From Micavibrio aeruginosavorus (lineage in GTDB: Bacteria > Pseudomonadota > Alphaproteobacteria > UBA9219), in NCBI GenBank assembly GCA_020720905.1, contig DYNT01000036.1:1-10215 (forward strand): a stretch of DNA of 10,215 nucleotides. Direction: 5' to 3'. The notes under the pieces were generated by a model. The model saw only the letters and a program-made list of their open reading frames with translations, ran no database searches and was not told where the DNA came from. The position numbers and the translations under genes are program-made. The stretch's first letter is position 1; each line of letters starts with the position of its first letter. Positions 1-6,011 of the stretch are shown here, one piece after another.

Positions 1-230
1 ACGGGTTTTTGTCCCGACTGAATCAACAGGTGCGCCAACGCCAACGCTGTTGGCGTTTTGCCCGCGCCGCCCGCTACGATATTGCCGATGCATAAGACAG
101 GAACAGAGGCGGCATAGGGTGTGATCACGCCGCGCCGCACCAGCGTTGCGGCTCTATAAATTTGTCCAAGGGGAGAGAGTAGTTGGGCGCGAAGACTTTT
201 TTGACGATACCAGAAGGAAGGTGCTTTCAT
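1..230 (-). CDS. lpxK: Tetraacyldisaccharide 4'-kinase LpxK, N-terminal part (cut by window edge)
   Basis: LpxK phosphorylates the 4' position of the tetraacyldisaccharide 1-phosphate precursor to give lipid IVA, the sixth step of the lipid A pathway, at the inner face of the cytoplasmic membrane. Only the first 76 codons are present. They begin MKAPSFWYRQKS and continue through SPLGQIYRAATLVRRG to the family signature VPVLCIGNIVAGGAGKTPTA, in which GGAGKT (about residues 64-69) is the Walker A loop. The start is the ATG at 230, which overlaps the waaA stop codon as ATGA. This overlap implies translational coupling to waaA, a pairing common in alphaproteobacteria. The substrate waaA uses is the product of LpxK, so the two genes act consecutively. 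Family identity is secure from the N-terminal motif; the C-terminal two-thirds lie outside the window. Confidence 0.93.
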   Translation of the reverse strand, partial: MKAPSFWYRQKSLRAQLLSPLGQIYRAATLVRRGVITPYAASVPVLCIGNIVAGGAGKTPTALALAHLLIQSGQKP

Positions 231-1489
231 GGGGTCTGGCCTTGTGCAAAAAACGGATCCAGCGCGGCCACTGTATCGGTTAGGATGTCTTGTTTGCTTT
301 GTGCCCAAGCGCGTCCCGTTGTCGCCAAGGCTTCTATAGCCGCAGAGTCCCTAAGCAAGTGCGCAAGCGTATCGCCCAGATCGGCTTCGTCCAAGACCTG
401 CCGCGCTGCGCCTGCGGCTAGCATAGCGTCAGCCATGATGGCGAAATTGTCCATGCGTGGCCCGAGCAGCGTTGCGCAACCAAGCAAGGCGGGTTCTATG
501 GGGTTATGGCCGCCCCATGTGAAGGATCCGGCAAGGCAGCACAAGGGGCACAGACGATAAAATAAACCAAGCTCGCCCATCGTATCCGCAAGATAAATCG
601 CTGTTTGTGGGGTGATGGGCTCACCCTTAGCGCGGCAGGCGAGGGGGAGGTTCTTTTTTTCGATCAGGGCGGCAATTTCATCGCCTCGCTTGGGGTGGCG
701 CGGCACAATAATGGTCAGAATATCGGGAAAGGCTTTGTGTAAATGGGCGTGAACGTGCAGTGCAATGTCTTCCTCACCCGCATGGGTTGATGCCATAAGC
801 CAAACGGGGCGCTGACCAATGACAGAGCGCAGGTGCGCCAGCTCTTTTTCATCATGGGGCAAAGGTTCAGCCGCAAATTTCAGATTGCCAATCACCCGCG
901 TGTCGCGAAGGCCAAGGGCGGCAAAGCGGCTGCGCTCTGCCCCTGTTTGGGCAAGCCCCAACGAAAAGACGCTCAACATCTCTTTTGTAGAGCCGATCAT
1001 GCGCCACCGCCTATAAGACTTTTCAGACATGCGGCCATTAAGCAGGACCGCGGGGATGCGTCGTTCTTTTAAGGCTGCCAGCATATTGGGCCACAGCTCG
1101 GATTCGACCCACAGAGCCAAAGTAGGCTTCCAATGATCCAGAAAGCGATTGACATAAGGCCAGCGGTCAACGGGCATAAACTGGTGAAAGACACCTTGGG
1201 GAAGACGCGATTCAACAAGGCTTGCCGAGGTTATCGTTCCTGTTGTTAAAAGAATACCCCATGTCGGAGAGCGCTGGCGCAAGGCTTTGATCAGGGAGAG
1301 CACCGACATTCCTTCGCCTACGCTGGCGGCATGAACCCACACCAGCTTGCCGTGGGGACGGGGGAGGGAGGCGTGGCCAAGACGTTCTTGAAAGCGCGTT
1401 GCATCCTCGCGCCCCTTGGCTTTGCGAAAGCGCAGGTAGAGCGCAATCAATGGCGCCAAAAGGTTGGTGAGGAAGCGGTAAGTGAGCAT
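227..1489 (-). CDS. waaA: 3-deoxy-D-manno-octulosonic acid (Kdo) transferase WaaA/KdtA
   Basis: This inner-membrane-associated GT30 glycosyltransferase moves Kdo from CMP-Kdo to lipid IVA. The 420-residue length is normal for the family. An N-terminal hydrophobic anchor (residues 4-20) precedes the two Rossmann-like halves. Family signatures are all present: WVHAASVGEG at 51-60 with the presumed catalytic Glu59, ESELWPN at 129-135, NGRMS at 151-155, ASTHAGEE at 233-240, PRHPKRG at 263-269, ADTMGELGLFY at 301-311 and GGHNPIEPA at 326-334. The ATG at 1489 has no good ribosome-binding site and forms the end of a 7-nt repeat unit (see the 1487-1571 repeat), which is unusual. Downstream, the stop overlaps the lpxK start by 4 nt. 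Upstream lies an mlaC-type gene, 88 bp away on the same strand. Whether this enzyme adds one Kdo or two cannot be read from the sequence. Confidence 0.96.
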   Translation of the reverse strand: MLTYRFLTNLLAPLIALYLRFRKAKGREDATRFQERLGHASLPRPHGKLVWVHAASVGEGMSVLSLIKALRQRSPTWGILLTTGTITSASLVESRLPQGVFHQFMPVDRWPYVNRFLDHWKPTLALWVESELWPNMLAALKERRIPAVLLNGRMSEKSYRRWRMIGSTKEMLSVFSLGLAQTGAERSRFAALGLRDTRVIGNLKFAAEPLPHDEKELAHLRSVIGQRPVWLMASTHAGEEDIALHVHAHLHKAFPDILTIIVPRHPKRGDEIAALIEKKNLPLACRAKGEPITPQTAIYLADTMGELGLFYRLCPLCCLAGSFTWGGHNPIEPALLGCATLLGPRMDNFAIMADAMLAAGAARQVLDEADLGDTLAHLLRDSAAIEALATTGRAWAQSKQDILTDTVAALDPFFAQGQTP

Positions 1490-1571
1490 TGAGCATCCGG
1501 CATTTAGTATTTAGCTTTAAAGGTGAATAATGCGACACTCTTCCCTAAATGCCAAATGCTAAATCCTAATC
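1487..1571. repeat. Inverted arrays of degenerate 7-nt repeats (CTAAATG type)
   Basis: The mlaC-waaA gap is dominated by heptads in two facing arrays. On the plus strand, 1545-1571 reads CTAAATG, CCAAATG, CTAAATC, CTAATCT. On the minus strand, from 1514 down to 1487, it reads CTAAATA, CTAAATG, CCGGATG, CTCAATG, and the last unit contains the waaA start codon. The arrays flank a 30-nt centre (1515-1544). Positions 1502-1515 can pair with 1551-1564 (12 of 14 Watson-Crick positions, one G-U on either strand), giving a stem with a 35-nt loop. No U tract follows it, so it is not a clear terminator. It could be an intergenic palindromic element or a translational control structure in front of waaA. 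Confidence 0.6.
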
Positions 1572-1577
1572 TCTCTC

Positions 1578-2258
1578 TTATCCCTTCTTTTCTTCTTTGG
1601 CGGGCGCTCCGGTGCTTACGCGATCACGCATCAACGTCAATAAAGCGCCGATGTCGCCGCCGTTGCGTTGAATGACGGCGGAATATTCTTGGCGTTGCGT
1701 GACGCTCATGCTCACGCCTTCAACCACAACATCAAGGATGCCCATTTTGCCATCTTTCTGGCGCACGCGCCATGCAACGCTTGTGGGCGCAGAGCCATCG
1801 GGATGCGTGATATTGCTGTTCACGATCACATCCTTATCGCCTTCTGGCGTTGATGAGCGGGCTTTAAACCCTTCGCCCGTATAGAAGGCAAAGCGGTCGG
1901 AATAGGTCTTGACGACAAGGGCTTCGAACAAATCCATATACTCTTTTTGTTGTTCAGGCGTCGCCGTTGCCCAACTGGTGCGTCCAATCACAAAGCGGGC
2001 GATGGTGGGCAAGTCAAACGTCTCGCGCAGCATGTTGCGAAATTGTGTGTTGCGCTCTTCGGGCGAGATGGCCTTGTTCGCTAAAATAGCTACGGCGCGA
2101 TCGCCTAGGGATTGAATGAACTTGGCTTGCTCTGAAAGCTCAGCGACGGCCTCGGTTGCGGCGGCAGGTTCTTGTGCCATAACGAGGGGGGCTGTCAGCA
2201 TGCTTGTGACACAAAAAACGGCGCACAACCGTACAAATGAGGCAGGCCTTAACAACAT
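1578..2258 (-). CDS. mlaC: MlaC/Ttg2D-family periplasmic phospholipid-binding protein
   Basis: Proteins of this family (also called toluene tolerance protein Ttg2D, and HpnM in hopanoid clusters) carry phospholipids across the periplasm between the outer membrane and the MlaFEDB inner-membrane complex. From the chosen ATG at 2258 the protein has 226 residues. A signal peptide starts MLLRPASFVRLCAVF and probably ends VMA-QE (about residue 28). The mature region holds the family core: NMLRETFDLPTIARFVIGR near residues 75-93, TPEQQKEYMDLFEALV near 100-115 and GILDVVVEGVSMSVTQRQE near 173-191. The frame stays open upstream to a TTG at 2339, but that start lies beside a terminator hairpin and gives a poor leader; ATG 2291 is possible but lacks a Shine-Dalgarno. 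GGAG lies 10 nt before ATG 2258. A weak -10-like TATATT sits at 2322-2317 on the minus strand. No mlaFEDB genes are in view, so its partners must be elsewhere. Confidence 0.88.
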   Translation of the reverse strand: MLLRPASFVRLCAVFCVTSMLTAPLVMAQEPAAATEAVAELSEQAKFIQSLGDRAVAILANKAISPEERNTQFRNMLRETFDLPTIARFVIGRTSWATATPEQQKEYMDLFEALVVKTYSDRFAFYTGEGFKARSSTPEGDKDVIVNSNITHPDGSAPTSVAWRVRQKDGKMGILDVVVEGVSMSVTQRQEYSAVIQRNGGDIGALLTLMRDRVSTGAPAKEEKKG

Positions 2259-2337
2259 CGACGCAACGCTCCATAAACAGGGACGAATCATGAAACAGCC
2301 CAGAAAGCTGCCGCTCAATATATAGCGATAGAAGCGC

Positions 2338-2369
2338 AAAAGAAAAAGGGGGAATTTTTCCCCTTTTTC
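2338..2369 (-). terminator. Intrinsic terminator of the tat-serS-nlpD operon
   Basis: A perfect 10-bp stem (2342-2351 with 2360-2369) has an 8-nt loop. In the minus-strand RNA it reads GAAAAAGGGG, loop, CCCCUUUUUC, then UUUU. It begins directly after the nlpD TAG at 2370-2372. The four G-C pairs, the U-rich descending arm and the trailing U tract fit a Rho-independent terminator. It separates the tat-serS-nlpD unit from mlaC, which must then have its own promoter. Confidence 0.8.
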
Positions 2370-3302
2370 CTACTTCATCACCAATTCCGGATCGACGGGC
2401 TTGCCCTCTTGCCGCGCTTCAAAGTGCAGTTGGGGCGAGGAAACGCCGCCTGACGTGCCGACGGTGCCGATCATATCGCCCTTGGCCACAACCGCATCGC
2501 GGGCGACGACAAGGCGCTCAAGGTGGGCATAGGCTGTGACCCATCCGCCTTCATGCCGGATAAGAACAAGATTTCCAAACCCCTTCATTTCATTGCCAGC
2601 ATAGGCGACGATGCCGCCTTCGGCTGCCTTGACGGGGGAGCCTTTGGGCGTTGCGATGTTGATGCCGTCATTGTCGAGGCCCTTGCCCTTGGGGCCAAAG
2701 GCCGAGATGATCGTTCCGCGCACAGGCCATCCAAATGTTGGCGTTTGGGTTGTTAGGGTCGCTGAGGGAGCTGCCGCTGGCTCAGTAACACTGGGGGCGG
2801 GCGCGCTTTCCTGTTCTGTTGGTGGCGTCTTTTCTTGTGCGATTGGTTGAGGCGTTTGGCTATAGTTTGTCATAGGCGGCAGCGCCGCTGCGGTAGGTGG
2901 TGATGTCGGCTCTGGGATTGTCTCCAGCGGAATGGCGGTTACGCCAATTGTGCCTGCCAGCCCATTCGATGAAGGCGCCATAGGGCCTTTATCGATGTAA
3001 TCAAGAGGGGCTGCCTTGGGGCGCGGGGCGGCGTATTTATCTTTAGAGGGCAGCGTCAAGGTTTGCCCTGCGCGAAGAGCGAAGGGTGGCTTGAGCTCAT
3101 TGAGCGCGATGATATCGCGCATTTTAACGCCTTCTTTTTGTGCGATGGCATAAATGTTTTCGTTGCGCCCAACGGTATAGGTTTCGCCTGCGACAAGGCT
3201 GCTTGAGTCCGGCAAGTTATAGCTGGGCGGGCGCGAGGCCGTGCAGCCCGCCAAAAAGACAGGCAGGGCGAAAAGAGCAAAAAGAGGGAATGGCTTCATC
3301 AT
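2370..3302 (-). CDS. nlpD: NlpD-like lipoprotein: LysM plus degenerate LytM (M23) domain, murein hydrolase activator
   Basis: This 310-residue outer-envelope lipoprotein probably activates a cell-wall amidase during cell separation, as NlpD does for AmiC in E. coli. The lipobox LAGC ends at Cys20. A LysM peptidoglycan-binding domain covers about residues 41-85 (YTVGRNENIYAIAQKEGV ... LRAGQTLTLP). A Pro/Ala/Thr-rich linker (about 125-188) leads to an M23 domain at 190-307 (FGWPVRGTIISAFGP ... LHFEARQEGKPVDP). Catalytic and zinc positions are damaged: canonical HxGxD reads NDGIN (Asn211, Asn215), and the HxH motif reads QLH (Gln291, His293), although His260 remains. A non-hydrolytic regulator is therefore more likely than an active endopeptidase. 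The ATG at 3302 overlaps the serS TGA as ATGA; the second Met at 3299 is the alternative start. The gene is last in the operon. Confidence 0.88.
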   Translation of the reverse strand: MMKPFPLFALFALPVFLAGCTASRPPSYNLPDSSSLVAGETYTVGRNENIYAIAQKEGVKMRDIIALNELKPPFALRAGQTLTLPSKDKYAAPRPKAAPLDYIDKGPMAPSSNGLAGTIGVTAIPLETIPEPTSPPTAAALPPMTNYSQTPQPIAQEKTPPTEQESAPAPSVTEPAAAPSATLTTQTPTFGWPVRGTIISAFGPKGKGLDNDGINIATPKGSPVKAAEGGIVAYAGNEMKGFGNLVLIRHEGGWVTAYAHLERLVVARDAVVAKGDMIGTVGTSGGVSSPQLHFEARQEGKPVDPELVMK

Positions 3303-4579
3303 AGTTTTGCGGTGACCTCAATCTTCTCCATACCACCCATATAAGGCTGCAATAGGGCGGGAATGGCGATGGAGCCATCGGGATTTTGGAAGTTTTCCAT
3401 AATCGCGATGAGGCAACGCCCGATAGCAAGGCCAGAGCCGTTGAGCGTGTGAACGAACGCCGTCCCTTTTTCGCCCGCAGGGCGATAGCGGGCGTTCATG
3501 CGTCGCGCTTGGAAATCGCCGCAGTTCGAGCAGCTGGATATTTCGCGGTAGGTGTTTTGTCCGGGCAACCATGCTTCAAGGTCATAGGTTTTTTGCGCTG
3601 AAAAGCCCATGTCGCCCGTGCAAAGCACCATGGTGCGGAAAGGAATCTCCAGCCGCTTTAAAACTGTTTCCGCGCATTCTGTCATGCGTTCATGCTCGGC
3701 CTTGGATTGATCGGGCATCGTGATGCTAACCAACTCAACCTTATAAAACTGGTGCTGGCGCAGCATGCCACGCGTATCTTTTCCCGCCGCGCCTGCCTCG
3801 GCGCGAAAGCATGGCGTGCGTGCCGTTACGCGCAGCGGCAGTTGTTCAGGCTCTAAAATGTCGCCGTTCACAAGGTTGGTGAGCGGCACTTCGGCGGTGG
3901 GGATGAGCCATAGTCCTGTGGTCGTTTTAAATTGATCCTCGGCAAACTTGGGAAGTTGCGCCGTGCCGTACATGATTTCATCGCGCACCATAAGGGGCGG
4001 CGAGACTTCGGTATAACCGAACGTGCCCGTGTGCAAATCCAGCATAAAGTTGCCAATCGCACGTTCCATCTTGGCCAAAGCGCCCGAAAGGATCGTAAAG
4101 CGCGAACCCGACAGTTTGGCGGCGTTCGTGAAGTCCATTTGTCCCAAGGCTTCGCCCAGTTCAAAATGCTGACGCGGCGCGTTATGGCCTGCGGGCGTGT
4201 CGCTGCGGCGGATTTCTTTGTTGTCGTGTTCATCCTTGCCATCGGGCGTTTCGGGCGCAGGGCGGTTGGGAAGGCTGGAGAGGATCGTGTCAAGCTGTGT
4301 GCCAAGCTCCTTTTCTTGCACTTCCAGTTCCGCCATGCGGTCTTTCAGGCTTGCGACTTCTTGCATCAGCGCATCCGCATGGCCGCCTGTGCGCTTAAGC
4401 TCGCCCACTTGTTTGGACAGGTCGTTGCGCTTGGCTTGCGCTTCCTGCATCGCGGTTTGCGCGGCGCGGCGCTCGCTATCCAGCGTCAAGATTTGGGGCG
4501 AGGCGGCGGGAAGATTCCGGCGGGCAAGGGCGACGTCAAAAGCGGCTGCGTCTTCGCGTATCCATTTAATGTCGTGCAT
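3299..4579 (-). CDS. serS: Seryl-tRNA synthetase
   Basis: This cytosolic class II aminoacyl-tRNA synthetase charges tRNA-Ser, and also tRNA-Sec where present. The 426-residue length matches the bacterial enzyme. Residues about 1-105 form the N-terminal antiparallel coiled coil that grips the long variable arm, with heptad-like Glu/Lys/Leu spacing near 35-95. The catalytic core contains motif 1 (GYTEVSPPLMV, 188-198), the serine-binding TAEVPLTN loop (228-235), motif 2 (FRAEAGAAGKDTRG, 258-271) and motif 3 (GSGLAIGRCLIAIMENFQ, 381-398). The ATG at 4579 has AGGA 9 nt upstream. The gene lies 70 bp after tatC, and a weak 6-bp hairpin (4630-4645) lies in that gap without a U tract. The tatC-serS order is common in alphaproteobacteria, where surE and pcm usually follow; here nlpD follows directly. 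Confidence 0.97.
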   Translation of the reverse strand: MHDIKWIREDAAAFDVALARRNLPAASPQILTLDSERRAAQTAMQEAQAKRNDLSKQVGELKRTGGHADALMQEVASLKDRMAELEVQEKELGTQLDTILSSLPNRPAPETPDGKDEHDNKEIRRSDTPAGHNAPRQHFELGEALGQMDFTNAAKLSGSRFTILSGALAKMERAIGNFMLDLHTGTFGYTEVSPPLMVRDEIMYGTAQLPKFAEDQFKTTTGLWLIPTAEVPLTNLVNGDILEPEQLPLRVTARTPCFRAEAGAAGKDTRGMLRQHQFYKVELVSITMPDQSKAEHERMTECAETVLKRLEIPFRTMVLCTGDMGFSAQKTYDLEAWLPGQNTYREISSCSNCGDFQARRMNARYRPAGEKGTAFVHTLNGSGLAIGRCLIAIMENFQNPDGSIAIPALLQPYMGGMEKIEVTAKL

Positions 4580-4649
4580 AGCAAGGTGTCCTAAACTAAA
4601 AACAGGGTGTTGGTTGGATTCTAAGAGCTAACCTTACCCAAGGTTTCCG

Positions 4650-5429
4650 TTAGGTTCCACGGTTTTTTTCAACCCACTTGGCGCCAAGGATTGAAATCTC
4701 ATAAAGCAGCATCATGGGCAGCGCTAAAGCAATTTGCGAAAAAACGTCCGGCGGGGTTAGAATCGCGGCCATCATAAAGATAAGGACGATAGCGAATCGG
4801 CGGAAGCTGGCCAGCTTGGCGGCGCTGACAAGGCCTGCTTTGGCCATAAGGACAAGCGCGACGGGCATCTCAAACGACAGGCCAAAGGCGAAGATGATGG
4901 TCATGGCCAAAGACAGGTATTCGCTGACCCGCGCTTCCATCTGGATGGGCAGGGAGCCTCCTGCGCCCATAACCTCAAAGCTTAGGAAAAACTCCCAAGC
5001 CACGGGAAAGACGATGTAATAGGCCATCGCTGCGCCAAGGAAGAAGAGCAGCGGGGTGACGATGAGAAAGGGTAAAAAGGCCTTCTTCTCGGCAGCGTAA
5101 AGCCCCGGCGCGACATAAAGCCATACCTGCGTCACGATCACGGGAATGGCCAAAATAAAGCCGCCCCACAGTGCAAGGCGGATATAGGTGATAAAGGCTT
5201 CCGTCAGCCCCGTATAGATCATGCGGTGGCCATCGCCACCCGTGGCCTCTGCCAGAGGTTTGACAAGAAAACCATAGAGTTCCTGCGCAAAGATAAAGCA
5301 GATGATAAAGCCCGCAAGGATCGCCAGCATAGAGAGGATCAGCCGTCTGCGAAACTCAATCGCATGAGTCAAAAGGGGCGACGCTTCGGCTTCAGTCTCG
5401 GTGGGGGGGGTGATTTCAAACTCTTTCAT
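4650..5429 (-). CDS. tatC: Twin-arginine translocase subunit TatC
   Basis: TatC is the six-helix inner-membrane receptor that binds the twin-arginine signal peptide, forming the docking complex with TatB before TatA assembles. At 259 residues it has normal length. Visible features are the cytoplasmic N-terminal THAIEFRRRL (21-30), six hydrophobic segments (about 31-49, 83-105, 119-141, 171-197, 210-224 and 229-248), APGLYAAEKK (107-116) before helix 3, FGLSFEMPV with the conserved membrane Glu187, and TPPDVFSQ (225-232). The ATG at 5429 overlaps the tatB TGA (ATGA), with AAGGA 6 nt upstream. An unusual run of eight C residues (8 G on the plus strand, 5403-5410) covers codons 7-9, just after the start, where a slip would abolish the protein. 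Confidence 0.96.
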   Translation of the reverse strand: MKEFEITPPTETEAEASPLLTHAIEFRRRLILSMLAILAGFIICFIFAQELYGFLVKPLAEATGGDGHRMIYTGLTEAFITYIRLALWGGFILAIPVIVTQVWLYVAPGLYAAEKKAFLPFLIVTPLLFFLGAAMAYYIVFPVAWEFFLSFEVMGAGGSLPIQMEARVSEYLSLAMTIIFAFGLSFEMPVALVLMAKAGLVSAAKLASFRRFAIVLIFMMAAILTPPDVFSQIALALPMMLLYEISILGAKWVEKNRGT

Positions 5430-5662
5430 CCAGCGTCCTTATCCGGCGGTTTGGATGTGTTGTCTGAGGATCGTTTGCGCTCCGCTTCTTCGGCCTCATA
5501 GCCAAGGCATTCGATATCATGTTGGATCGCCAGAAAGACGCGCCGCGCCTTGGCGGCCCATGTTCCCATCGTGTGCATGACCTTGGGCAAGTCTTTGGGG
5601 CCAATGGCCACAAGGGCAACCGCACCGATAACAAGAATCTCTGGCCAAGCGACATCAAGCAT
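5426..5662 (-). CDS. tatB: Twin-arginine translocase subunit TatB
   Basis: TatB pairs with TatC in the signal-peptide receptor complex. The 78-residue protein starts MLDVAWPEILVIGAVALVAI. This single N-terminal transmembrane helix with a polar Glu8 is followed by the hinge GPKDLP and an amphipathic helix (KVMHTMGTWAAKARRVFLAI), then a short charged tail ending KPPDKDAG. Most TatB proteins exceed 100 residues, so the cytoplasmic tail is short here. An upstream open frame extends to 5779 but runs through tatA and is not plausible. The ATG at 5662 follows the tatA stop by 4 nt and has no obvious Shine-Dalgarno, so translation probably depends on coupling to tatA. The short tail makes a TatA-type identity possible, but the GPKDLP hinge, the Glu8 and the position between tatA and tatC support TatB. 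Confidence 0.9.
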   Translation of the reverse strand: MLDVAWPEILVIGAVALVAIGPKDLPKVMHTMGTWAAKARRVFLAIQHDIECLGYEAEEAERKRSSDNTSKPPDKDAG

Positions 5663-5666
5663 GGGC

Positions 5667-5864
5667 TTAGGCCGAGGGGGGAAGGCGCGGCTGATCGTCG
5701 TCTTTGCCGTCCTTGTTTTTATCTTTGTCCTCGCCGTTGAGGCCAGCTTTAAAGCTGCGGATGCCTTTGCCCAAATCACCCATAACGGTGGGCAGCTTGC
5801 CCGCGCCGAACACGACCAAAACGACGACCAAAACGACCAGAATATGCCAAATGCTTAATCCCAT
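5667..5864 (-). CDS. tatA: Twin-arginine translocase subunit TatA
   Basis: TatA oligomerises at the TatBC-substrate complex to let folded proteins cross the inner membrane. The 65-residue protein has the classic layout. A short N-terminus (MGLSIWH) leads into a transmembrane helix (about 7-19), then the hinge FGAGKLP (19-25), an amphipathic helix ending LGKGIRSFKAG (31-41) and an acidic/lysine-rich tail. The ATG at 5864 is chosen over an in-frame ATG at 5909 because AGGAG lies 7 nt upstream (5876-5872) and because the native family N-terminus starts here. It is the first gene of the tat-serS-nlpD run, transcribed away from the DotA/TraY-like gene. Confidence 0.94.
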   Translation of the reverse strand: MGLSIWHILVVLVVVLVVFGAGKLPTVMGDLGKGIRSFKAGLNGEDKDKNKDGKDDDQPRLPPSA

Positions 5865-6011
5865 GGGGACTCTCCTTTTCCTTGATAAGGATGGAACCTT
5901 ACCAAACATTCAAGCGGGCGACAATGTTAACGATAAGAAGCTTCTTTCATTGCTTTTTTAGGGCGCGGCCTTATTCTTACTTGTGGATCAGCCATAAGGA
6001 GCCTGAAAACG
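5865..6011. promoter_or_regulatory. Divergent intergenic region between tatA and the DotA/TraY-like gene, with 12-bp palindrome
   Basis: The 147-bp spacer must carry promoters for both directions unless the plus-strand gene is read from elsewhere. It contains the perfect palindrome AAGAAGCTTCTT at 5935-5946, placed near the middle and suitable for a dimeric regulator. No consensus sigma-70 box pair is convincing in either direction; TTGTCG with TAAGGT at 17-nt spacing on the minus strand is the best weak match for tatA. Ribosome-binding sites are clear at both ends: AGGAG for tatA (5876-5872) and AAGGAG for the plus-strand gene (5996-6001). Confidence 0.4.

Noticed and set aside
3932..4594. 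220-residue open frame on the plus strand
   Set aside because: It is antisense to serS, whose motifs fix the true frame; the composition is typical of a shadow.
4630..4645. Hairpin AACCTT-ACCC-AAGGTT between tatC and serS
   Set aside because: The stem is 6 bp with only two G-C pairs and no U tract follows in the direction of transcription, so it is not supportable as a terminator.
5663..5779. N-terminal extension of tatB upstream to 5779
   Set aside because: It would overlap most of tatA, and the extension has no TatB-like features; the transmembrane helix begins right after the ATG at 5662.
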